The notes beneath the pieces are model-generated. The model ran no database searches and was not told the DNA's origin. It worked only from the letters and a program-made list of their open reading frames with translations. The position numbers and the translations under genes were made by a program. A DNA stretch of 38,453 bases, taken from positions 1 to 38,453 of the forward strand of contig JAUMBL010000154.1 of the NCBI GenBank assembly GCA_032115775.1, read 5' to 3'. Positions within the stretch are counted from its first letter, which is position 1; each line of letters begins with the position of its first letter. This stretch comes from M3007 sp032115775 (lineage in GTDB: Bacteria > Bacteroidota > Bacteroidia > Chitinophagales > Saprospiraceae). Of the stretch, positions 31,722-38,453 are shown piece by piece.

Positions 31722-32693
31722 ATGAAAAATATCGCAATCCTCACCGGCGGAGATTCCGCCGAACGCGTCATTTCGCTGAAAAGCGCGCGCGTAGTCAAAG
31801 ATTATCTGCCGGCCGACGGCTACCGGGCCTTTCTCATTGACGTGGAAGGCGCCTCCTGGCGTGATCCGGAAACAGGCCGGGAGGTGGATAAAAACGACTT
31901 TAGCCTGCGCATCGGGGAGGAAAAAATTCGATTCGACTGCGTTTTCGCAGCCATCCACGGCAGTCCGCTCGAAAACGGCCGGATGCAAGGTTATTTCGAT
32001 ATGCTCGGCATCCCCTACACCTGCTGCAATGGCTTCGTCAGCGCGCTGACCATGGACAAGCACCACACAAAGGCTTTCCTTGCGCCGGAAGGCATCCCAA
32101 TGGCGCCGTCCGCACTGCTTCGCAAAGGCGATACCCCCAATTATGCCAAACTGCTGGAAATGGGCTTGCCGCTTTTCGTCAAACCCAATACGCAGGGATC
32201 CAGCTTCGGCGTCACGAAGGTGAAAACACCCGACGAACTCCCGGCCGCTATCGAAAGGGTATGGCAATACGACGACGAGGCGGTGGTGGAAGGGTTTTTG
32301 GACGGCAGGGAGTTCTCCAACGGCGTCCTGCGCGTACACGGACAAACGGTGGCGCTACCGGTTACGGAGATCATTCCCGAGACTGAATTTTTCGATTTCG
32401 CCGCCAAATATGAGGGCAAATCGCGGGAAGTCACACCGGCCGATTTGCCGGAATTGCTCGCGATCCAGTGCCAGACGCGCTCCCGCCAATTGTACGAACT
32501 GTTGCGCTGCCAAGGGGTGGTGCGCTTCGATTATATCCTCGTGGAGGACTGCTTTTACTTTTTGGAGGCCAATACCATCCCGGGGATCTCGCCGGCAAGT
32601 ATCGTACCGCAACAAGCGCAGGCGCACGGCTGGGAATTAGGCGCGTTTTTTGCCCTGCTGGTGGAGGAAGCGCTGGAAAATCACGCAAAATAA
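31722..32693 (+). CDS. ddl: D-alanine--D-alanine ligase
   Basis: The 323-residue ATP-grasp enzyme starts MKNIAILTGGDSAER, followed by FAAIHGSPLENGRMQGYFDMLGIPYT, the P-loop-like region FVKPNTQGSSFGVTKV, and the metal and substrate segment FLEANTIPGISPASIVPQQA. It makes D-Ala-D-Ala for peptidoglycan in the cytoplasm. The frame is open for 12 codons upstream from an ATG at 31686, but the ATG at 31722 begins the conserved core directly and is the better start. The nearest gene downstream, the lysyl-oxidase-like gene, follows after 27 bases on the same strand. Confidence 0.95.
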   Translation: MKNIAILTGGDSAERVISLKSARVVKDYLPADGYRAFLIDVEGASWRDPETGREVDKNDFSLRIGEEKIRFDCVFAAIHGSPLENGRMQGYFDMLGIPYTCCNGFVSALTMDKHHTKAFLAPEGIPMAPSALLRKGDTPNYAKLLEMGLPLFVKPNTQGSSFGVTKVKTPDELPAAIERVWQYDDEAVVEGFLDGREFSNGVLRVHGQTVALPVTEIIPETEFFDFAAKYEGKSREVTPADLPELLAIQCQTRSRQLYELLRCQGVVRFDYILVEDCFYFLEANTIPGISPASIVPQQAQAHGWELGAFFALLVEEALENHAK

Positions 32694-32720
32694 CCAATCC
32701 CATTTTTAAAATAATACGTC

Positions 32721-35141
32721 ATGCGACAACTGCTATCCGCATTTATCTTGCTGCTCCTATATTCCGCAGCCCTCCGGGCACAGTGCGGCGGGAACGAATC
32801 GGTCGTCCGACTGGAAATTGACCCGGATTTTTACTGGTATGAGGTCAGCTGGCGGCTTACAAACTTGGACGGCACGCTGTTATACGCCGAGGGCGAGCCC
32901 GCCGGCAGTGCGCCGCAGGTTTTTCAATACTGCGTACCGCTCGGCGCCTGTACGCGCTTTACCATACTGGACGAATACGGCGACGCCATGGCGCCGGACG
33001 GCAGCTACCGGCTGTTCGTGGACAGCGTACTGATACAGTCGTACGACGGCTACAACTACGGTTTCAGCGAGTCCGTGACCTTCAATTGCCCGCCCGGCGC
33101 CTATTGCAGCAATCCGCTGCCGGTGGATACCGGCTACCACGTCACGCCCGGCATCGAAGACGCCTGGTATCTCTTTACGCCGGCGGATACGGGTACGTAC
33201 CAGTTGTCCACCTGCGGGCTTGGACTGGCGTGTCAGACTAAATTGTGGGTGTACGACCGCTGCCAGAACCTCCTCGTCAGCGACAATTACCTCGGGGCGA
33301 TCTTTTATGCCGACGGCGGTTGCGACGCCGATCCGGCGGGCGCGCAGGCCACGCTGTTTCTGGCCGGCGGCAAGGAGTATTTTCTTCGCATCGGATACGA
33401 TAAGCAGGTGATTTGCCTGGATACGATCGTGCCCATTCCGATCCCGTTTAGCCTGCAGTATGTCGGCCCGGTGGTCGGCTGCACGGATGTCAACGCCTGC
33501 AATTACCAACCCCTGGCGACGGTCGGCGATACCTGTATCTATCCGGGTGATCCCGAATGTCTGGATTTGCCCGATCTGATCGTGCTGGAGGATGTGCTGC
33601 GTAACAGCTTGGAACCCGATTTACTGCTCAACGCCGACGCTTGCGCGGTAGAGGAGGGCTGCCTGCGGGGCTTCGGCAACCGGTTTATCCTCCGTTTTAC
33701 CTCGCATATCAAAAACAAGGGGATCGCCGATTATTTTATCGGAGAAACGCCGACGGATCCCAATACCCCCTCTGATCAGTTTGTGTACGACCCCTGCCAC
33801 CAACACTGGCATTACCGGGGGTATGCAGAGTATGTTTTATTCGACCAGGAGGGCGTGATGATTCCGATCGGTTCGAAAAACGGTTTTTGCGTTTTTGATC
33901 TGGAGTGTCAGGATGGCGGCTCGCCTAAATTCAATTGTTCCAATATGGGCATCAGCGCGGGCTGCGGCGATATCTATGATGCCAGTTTGCCCTGCCAATG
34001 GGTGGACTTGACGGGTATCGCCGCAGGCCAATACACGCTGGTTGTACGCGTAAACTGGGATAAATCCCCGGATAAAACGGGCAGGGTGGAACTCGATTAT
34101 CTCAACAACTGGGCGCAGGCCTGCTTCGAACTGAGCTACGACGCTCAGGGAACGCCGAATGTCGAAACGCTCGCCGAATGTCCGCAATTCACCGATTGCG
34201 CAGGGGAGGTTTTCGGCGCCGCGCAGCCGGATTGCAACGGGGTCTGCAACGGCGCCGCTGTGCAAGGCGACTGGAACCTAGACACCCTGCGGAATACCGC
34301 CGACGTCTCCGGGTACCTGTTGGCGGCCAATGCCGATACGCCCGCTTCCGGCGCTTGTACCGACCTGCATGAAAACGGCGTGATTGATGTCTATGACGCC
34401 GCGCTGTTGCAGGAATGCGTCCTGTACGCCGACGATATTCAGTACTGGGGCACGCGTTTCCCCTGCCAGTTTCCAGGCGGCGTTGAAAATCCGGCCGTCG
34501 CCCAAATTTTGCCGGGCACGCTGGATACGGTTGCAAAGACCTTCGAGGTACGGATACTCAATCCCGCCTGCTCCGTCCTCGGTTTTGAATTCAGCGTCAG
34601 CGGACTGACGATCTCCAGCGTGGAAAACCGCCGGCCGGAGTTTGCCGCCGACTGGCATTTCAATCCGGTAACCGGCGAAATACTTGCCCTCTCACCCTCG
34701 GAATCGCCGGTTGCTAAAAACTTACTGCCGAGCGCCCTGCTGCGTATCCGATACAGCGAACTGACGGCGCCGGAGGTCTGTATTAGCCAAATCACGGCAA
34801 TCGTTAATGAATCGTATCAGCGATGCAATGCACAGATTTCCAACATACCCTGCGTCAGTACGGGCATTACCTCTACTACGAATCCGCCCGAATCCGCGGC
34901 CTCCCCGTTGATTGTCGTCCCCAACCCGGCGCTGGAAAATTGTACCTTGTATTTTCCCAATCCGCACAATGAGCCGATGCGTATCTACCTGCAGGATGCC
35001 ATGGGCCGCGTTTGCCGGCAATTCGACGGTGTAAAAGACCAGTCGGTCGTGCTGGAACGCCGGCAGCTCCCCGCGGGTATGTATTTTATTACCGTGGAAA
35101 ATAGCGCAGGGCGCAGGACTAGTAAACTGATCTGGCGGTAA
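32721..35141 (+). CDS. Secreted lysyl-oxidase-like protein, T9SS cargo with dockerin- and cohesin-like modules
   Basis: The 806-residue protein has a signal peptide (residues 1-20) and an N-terminal Cys-rich beta region. A VGCTDVNACNYQPLATVGDT linker sits near 251-270, and a lysyl oxidase domain covers about 283-475. In that domain DPCHQHWHY carries His360, His362 and His364, matching the copper histidines of animal LOX (CHQHYH). Lys386 (GSKNGFC) and Tyr419 (GCGDIY) match the two residues that form the quinone cofactor, and SLPCQWVDLTG also fits. Residues 515-570 look like two calcium-loop dockerin repeats. Residues 595-705 look cohesin-like. A T9SS type A sorting domain (about 728-806, VVPNPALEN, ending in KLIWR) closes the chain. 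It probably oxidises lysyl amines outside the cell; that activity is inference. Confidence 0.85.
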   Translation: MRQLLSAFILLLLYSAALRAQCGGNESVVRLEIDPDFYWYEVSWRLTNLDGTLLYAEGEPAGSAPQVFQYCVPLGACTRFTILDEYGDAMAPDGSYRLFVDSVLIQSYDGYNYGFSESVTFNCPPGAYCSNPLPVDTGYHVTPGIEDAWYLFTPADTGTYQLSTCGLGLACQTKLWVYDRCQNLLVSDNYLGAIFYADGGCDADPAGAQATLFLAGGKEYFLRIGYDKQVICLDTIVPIPIPFSLQYVGPVVGCTDVNACNYQPLATVGDTCIYPGDPECLDLPDLIVLEDVLRNSLEPDLLLNADACAVEEGCLRGFGNRFILRFTSHIKNKGIADYFIGETPTDPNTPSDQFVYDPCHQHWHYRGYAEYVLFDQEGVMIPIGSKNGFCVFDLECQDGGSPKFNCSNMGISAGCGDIYDASLPCQWVDLTGIAAGQYTLVVRVNWDKSPDKTGRVELDYLNNWAQACFELSYDAQGTPNVETLAECPQFTDCAGEVFGAAQPDCNGVCNGAAVQGDWNLDTLRNTADVSGYLLAANADTPASGACTDLHENGVIDVYDAALLQECVLYADDIQYWGTRFPCQFPGGVENPAVAQILPGTLDTVAKTFEVRILNPACSVLGFEFSVSGLTISSVENRRPEFAADWHFNPVTGEILALSPSESPVAKNLLPSALLRIRYSELTAPEVCISQITAIVNESYQRCNAQISNIPCVSTGITSTTNPPESAASPLIVVPNPALENCTLYFPNPHNEPMRIYLQDAMGRVCRQFDGVKDQSVVLERRQLPAGMYFITVENSAGRRTSKLIWR

Positions 35142-35208
35142 CAAGCAATAGTGACTTTTTGCGACAGGAATATCACTTCCGGAATTAACCCGACTGTGTC
35201 CCGAATAG

Positions 35209-35216
35209 TACCTTTG
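35209..35216 (+). promoter_or_regulatory. Putative fumC promoter -7 element
   Basis: TACCTTTG matches TAnnTTTG exactly, 34 bases before the fumC start. No -33 partner is obvious. Confidence 0.4.
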
Positions 35217-35250
35217 CCAATCAATCAAGTACCACACACAACACACAAGA

Positions 35251-36645
35251 ATGGAATACCGTATCGAAAAAGACACCATGGGCAAAGTACAGGTGCCCGC
35301 CAATGTGTACTGGGGCGCGCAAACACAGCGCTCGATTGAAAATTTTAAAATCGCCCGCAGTACCAACAAAATGCCGATAGAAATTATCCGCGCATTTGCT
35401 TTTCTTAAAAAAGGCGCTGCCCTCACCAATTTTGACGCCGGGGTGCTGGCCAAAGAAAAATGCGACCTGATCTGCCGGGTATGCGATGAAATTTTGGAAG
35501 GAAAGTTGGACGATCAGTTTCCGCTGGTGGTTTGGCAGACCGGCTCCGGTACGCAAAGCAATATGAATGTAAACGAAGTCGTAGCGTATCGCGCGCACGT
35601 GCTGCACGGCGGACAACTAACCGACGAGCAAAAATCCGTCCACCCGAATGACGATGTGAACAAAAGCCAGTCGTCCAATGACACCTTCCCAACGGCCATG
35701 CACATCGCCGCGTATAAAATGCTAGTGGAGGTCACAATTCCCGGTATTGAAAAACTGCGCGACACCCTGAAGGCGAAGTCCGAAACTTTTATGGAAGTCG
35801 TGAAAATCGGCCGCACGCACTTTATGGACGCCACCCCGCTGACCTTGGGGCAGGAGTTTTCCGGCTATGTCGCGCAACTGGACCACGGCTTACGCGTCAT
35901 CCGGAATAGCCTGGCGCACCTGAGCGAACTGGCGCTGGGCGGCACGGCGGTGGGTACCGGAATCAATACGCCTCCGGGATATTCGGAGCAAGTCGCGCAG
36001 CATATCGCCCGGCTTACCGGACTGCCTTTCGTTACGGCGCCGAATAAATTTGAAGCGCTGGCAGCCCATGACGGCATCGTGGAAAGCCACGGCGCCCTGA
36101 AAACCGTGGCGGTCAGCCTGATGAAAATCGCCAATGATATTCGTATGCTCTCCTCCGGACCGCGTGCCGGTATCGGCGAAATTTTTATCCCGGATAATGA
36201 ACCCGGTTCTTCGATCATGCCGGGTAAAGTGAATCCTACCCAGTGCGAAGCCCTCACCATGGTGGCCGCGCAAGTGCTGGGGAATGACGTGGCCATCAAT
36301 ATCGGCGGTGCGAACGGACATTTCGAACTGAATGTCTTCAAGCCCCTGATGATTTATAATTTCCTGCATTCCGCTCAACTAATTGGCGAAGCCTGCGTTT
36401 CTTTCAACGATAAATGCGCCGCAGGCATCGAACCGCTCCACGAGAACATTCAAAAGCACGTAAACAACTCGCTCATGTTGGTTACGGCGCTCAATACCAA
36501 AATCGGTTATTACAAATCCGCAGAAATTGCGCAAAAAGCCCACAAAGAAGGGTTGACGCTCAAAGCCGCTGCGCTGGCCTTGGGGTATCTCACCGAGGCG
36601 GAATTCGATGCTTGGGTTCGGCCGGAGGATATGGTGGGACGCTGA
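35251..36645 (+). CDS. fumC: Fumarate hydratase, class II
   Basis: The 464-residue protein belongs to the fumarase/aspartase superfamily. It begins MEYRIEKDTMGKVQVPANVYWGAQTQRS, has TGSGTQSNMNVNEV, SQSSNDTFPTAMHIAA and GRTHFMDATPLTLGQE, and carries the superfamily signature GSSIMPGKVNPTQCEA (with the catalytic Ser). It interconverts fumarate and malate in the TCA cycle in the cytoplasm and needs no metal. TGTGIN-type and ANGHFELNVFKP segments place it in class II rather than aspartase. Length is normal. Confidence 0.95.
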   Translation: MEYRIEKDTMGKVQVPANVYWGAQTQRSIENFKIARSTNKMPIEIIRAFAFLKKGAALTNFDAGVLAKEKCDLICRVCDEILEGKLDDQFPLVVWQTGSGTQSNMNVNEVVAYRAHVLHGGQLTDEQKSVHPNDDVNKSQSSNDTFPTAMHIAAYKMLVEVTIPGIEKLRDTLKAKSETFMEVVKIGRTHFMDATPLTLGQEFSGYVAQLDHGLRVIRNSLAHLSELALGGTAVGTGINTPPGYSEQVAQHIARLTGLPFVTAPNKFEALAAHDGIVESHGALKTVAVSLMKIANDIRMLSSGPRAGIGEIFIPDNEPGSSIMPGKVNPTQCEALTMVAAQVLGNDVAINIGGANGHFELNVFKPLMIYNFLHSAQLIGEACVSFNDKCAAGIEPLHENIQKHVNNSLMLVTALNTKIGYYKSAEIAQKAHKEGLTLKAAALALGYLTEAEFDAWVRPEDMVGR

Positions 36646-36687
36646 GTAATTTTAGGATTAATTTTTTAACGCCATTTTTCTTGAACT

Positions 36688-37035
36688 ATGAAATTGAAAT
36701 TTTCACTCATTCTGGTTGTCTTTGCGGGTCTTGCAACCTGGTCGTCCTGTAAAAAAGAAGACGATGCGCCTGCGTGTACCGTGCCGAATCCTGCGGTTTT
36801 GCGCTACACCTCCAACATGAAAGCAATCATTGACGAGTATTGCATTTCCTGTCATTCCGGAAACGGCCCCGGCCCGGGGAATTACACGACCTACGAAGGT
36901 ATTGAATCCGACCTGCACAACGGGGATGTACTGGAGACCGTCGTGATTAAAAAAACGATGCCGCAGGGCTTCGTCATGCCGCAGGCAAAAATAGACAGTA
37001 TCAATTGCTGGATTCAGAACGGGCATCCGAAGTAA
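36688..37035 (+). CDS. Small c-type cytochrome lipoprotein
   Basis: The 115-residue protein has a signal peptide ending at WSSC, so Cys21 is the probable lipid-modified residue (typical Bacteroidota SSCKKED start, although the -3 Trp is unusual). A single heme site CISCH (Cys52, Cys55, His56) follows, and the distal Met is likely Met97 (GFVMPQ) or Met91. The layout YCISCHSGNGPGPGNYTTYEG and SINCWIQNGHPK is the pattern of single-domain cytochromes in this phylum that are anchored in the envelope. Partner and redox potential are unknown. It is 42 bases downstream of fumC. Confidence 0.88.
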   Translation: MKLKFSLILVVFAGLATWSSCKKEDDAPACTVPNPAVLRYTSNMKAIIDEYCISCHSGNGPGPGNYTTYEGIESDLHNGDVLETVVIKKTMPQGFVMPQAKIDSINCWIQNGHPK

Positions 37036-37042
37036 GCGCATG

Positions 37043-37099
37043 ATTGGGTTTCGGTTTTGAAACGAGCGCGAAGCGTAGCCTCAAAACCGAAATCCCAAT
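37043..37099. terminator. Hairpin between cytochrome gene and the adhesin gene
   Basis: ATTGGGTTTCGGTTTTGA (37043-37060) pairs with 37081-37099 with a single-base bulge. It lies between convergent genes and likely terminates both. Confidence 0.65.
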
Positions 37100-37136
37100 A
37101 TACTCAAATTTGTTCGCTTCCCGTGCCGTCGGCGCT

Positions 37137-38453
37137 TCACCGGAGGATAGTCACGTCGCCTGCCAACTGCTCTATCGTTCCATCCACCCACTCAATTTGG
37201 AGCAGATAGGCGTACACGCCGGCGCCGGCGGACTGCCTGTCCGCGGCATTCCCATCCCAACCTGGCCAGGAATCCGGCGCAACCGCGCCCTCCCATGCAT
37301 ATATAAGTCCGCCCCAACGGTCGTAAATGGCGGCTGTTCGCAAGGTAATATTTGTATTTCCTGCGTAAATCTGCCAGGTATCGTTAATTCCATCATTGTT
37401 TGGACTAAATACATTTGGAATATATAGTTCCATAGTTCGCTTCACAAAGATGTACATGGTAGAAGAGGCTGTGCAACCGGCCGTGTCCCTGATCGTTACG
37501 GAAATGCTTCCGGAGCGCAAGGGGATCCATTCCTGCGTCAGACATGTGGCGCAGATAGAATCAGACAAGGGCTGCCAGGATATATCCGACCATAGTGTCA
37601 GATTGGTTACGGCCTCAATGCGAAGTACGGATCCTAACACGATACTGGTGTCGGGCGGCAGTGCAATCGCAGGGAGGAATGTGGGCTCTACCACAAGGAG
37701 CGTATCCGTTTGACAACCCTGGGAGTCTTCCAATGATATGATATAGTCGCCTTCCGGTAATCGAACATTGCTGCCGGTTACAGGCCATCCATCAATTTTT
37801 AGCAAATAAGGCGCAGTTCCTCCGCTGCCTGTCCAAATTAATGTCGCAGGTTCTGTCCTACAGGCTGGGCGATCGGTCTGTACCTGAAGTGCAATTGGTG
37901 CAGTGGCGGTCAAATTCGCCGTTAAAATTTCAGAATTCCCACCGCCGCTTCCGGTAATCGTGACGGCGTAATCTCCCGCCGGTAGTCCGGTGATCTCAAT
38001 TTGTTGGTTCAGATTGTATATTACCCCTGTACCAGCATTTCCGAGATTGTTCGACCACTGAAAGACGAAGGGTGGCGCACCGGCCAAAACCTCAAGGGAC
38101 AATCTGCCGTTGGCGATATCCGCGCACCCCGGGTTCTCCGGCTTCAGGATTGTCTGCTGTACGCAGTTTGTCGAATCAAAAAAGGTCGTGGTGACGATCA
38201 CAGAATCACAGCCGAATTGGTTGGTCAGGGTTTGTACGCTGACGCCCGTTTGGGTCGGATCGCAGCTAGTCGCCGCCAGTTGTGTAGTATCTGGTTGCAG
38301 GAGCGCGGTGGTGGTAATGACGATGGAATCACAACCGAATTGGTTGGTCAGGGTTTGTACGCTGACGCCCGTTTGGGTCGGATCGCAGCTGGTCGCCGCC
38401 AGTTGCGTAGTGTCTGGTTGTAAGAGCGCGGTGGTGGTAATGACGATGGAATC
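37137..38453 (-). CDS. Large surface protein with CHU_C domain (T9SS type B), C-terminal part
   Basis: The frame is open to the window edge, so the protein's start is missing; 438 residues are visible. The C-terminal ~95 residues are the gliding motility-associated C-terminal domain (CHU_C: ELYIPNVFSPNNDGINDTWQI, AAIYDRWGGLIYAW, GAGVYAYLLQIEWVDG). Upstream are Ig-like beta segments. From 38204 to the window end lie two near-identical 123-base (41-residue) repeats containing ALLQPDTTQLAATSCDP and GVSVQTLTNQFGCDS. CHU_C marks type B cargo of the T9SS that stays on the cell surface, usually with a PorP/SprF partner. Such proteins act as adhesins or in gliding. The GTG at 38201 is not the start. 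Confidence 0.9.
   Translation of the reverse strand, partial: DSIVITTTALLQPDTTQLAATSCDPTQTGVSVQTLTNQFGCDSIVITTTALLQPDTTQLAATSCDPTQTGVSVQTLTNQFGCDSVIVTTTFFDSTNCVQQTILKPENPGCADIANGRLSLEVLAGAPPFVFQWSNNLGNAGTGVIYNLNQQIEITGLPAGDYAVTITGSGGGNSEILTANLTATAPIALQVQTDRPACRTEPATLIWTGSGGTAPYLLKIDGWPVTGSNVRLPEGDYIISLEDSQGCQTDTLLVVEPTFLPAIALPPDTSIVLGSVLRIEAVTNLTLWSDISWQPLSDSICATCLTQEWIPLRSGSISVTIRDTAGCTASSTMYIFVKRTMELYIPNVFSPNNDGINDTWQIYAGNTNITLRTAAIYDRWGGLIYAWEGAVAPDSWPGWDGNAADRQSAGAGVYAYLLQIEWVDGTIEQLAGDVTILR
38204..38453. repeat. 123-bp tandem coding repeats in the surface protein
   Basis: The sequence repeats with a period of 123 bases: CCGAATTGG at 38212 and again at 38335 is one check, and the flanking text is nearly identical. 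At least two copies are visible and the array continues past the window edge. Each encodes 41 residues with a conserved CDS.V and SCDP pattern. Confidence 0.9.

Noticed and set aside
38199..38201. GTG as start of the CHU_C protein
   Set aside because: The frame continues open through two protein repeats to the window edge, so the true start is outside.
38204..38453. Repeat array as a CRISPR
   Set aside because: Units are 123 bases, lie head to tail without spacers and keep an open coding frame.
1..38453. tRNA, rRNA or known riboswitch genes
   Set aside because: No conserved stem-loop set or characteristic consensus was found by reading either strand; a covariance search could still find a divergent one.

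Overview
The window looks like a piece of chromosome from a gliding, type IX secretion (T9SS) capable Bacteroidota, most likely of the Saprospiraceae/Haliscomenobacter kind. Three things point there: several candidate promoters match the Bacteroidota -7 element TAnnTTTG; lineage-typical families are present (PorP/SprF, DUF1501/DUF1800, DUF2851, DUF4783, DUF6168, a CHU_C gliding-motility C-terminal domain and two T9SS type A sorting domains); and the proteins use Bacteroidota-style signal peptides. No rRNA, tRNA, CRISPR array or complete insertion sequence was seen. Most genes are housekeeping.

Layout. 1-3.2 kb: the end of an EamA permease, then a leftward pair (ABC-F ATPase, gamma-carbonic anhydrase). 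3.2-3.8 kb: an AT-rich gene-free stretch ending in a tight cluster of DnaA boxes, with genes diverging on both sides; this is a candidate replication origin. 3.8-6.7 kb: dnaB, interrupted by two inteins, one in the Walker A loop with a decayed homing endonuclease and one mini-intein near the C-terminal RecA-fold motifs. 6.7-9.9 kb: tatA, a short NIF3-like protein, a coiled-coil zinc-ribbon protein and a redoxin. 10-16.8 kb: a leftward block of RND/MMPL exporter, htpG (with a possible sigma-54-type promoter), alkaline phosphatase and dprA, flanked by two inverted copies of a palindromic repeat. 17-21.3 kb: an SH3-domain membrane protein, DUF2851, a 164-bp fold-back element, a YigZ/IMPACT protein and a PabB-like chorismate enzyme. 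21.6-24.9 kb: PorP/SprF, then a bactofilin-AtpZ-DUF6168-DinB operon and DUF4783. 25-31.5 kb: a P-loop ATPase fused to a PD-(D/E)XK nuclease domain, a DEAD-box helicase, and a DUF1800-DUF1501 pair. 31.7-38.5 kb: ddl, a secreted lysyl-oxidase-like T9SS cargo, fumC, a small c-type cytochrome lipoprotein, and the C-terminal end of a large repeat-containing CHU_C adhesin.

Themes. (1) Replication: DnaA boxes and the replicative helicase are adjacent, and the helicase needs two protein-splicing events before it can hydrolyse ATP. (2) Surface export: Tat (tatA, a twin-arginine DUF1501 protein) and T9SS (PorP/SprF, two type A cargos, one type B cargo) occur together. The standout cargo keeps all visible copper-site and cofactor-forming residues of animal lysyl oxidase and also carries dockerin-like and cohesin-like segments. 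(3) Small non-coding fold-back repeats: two palindromic families are scattered in intergenic regions, and many gene ends carry unusually long perfect hairpins.
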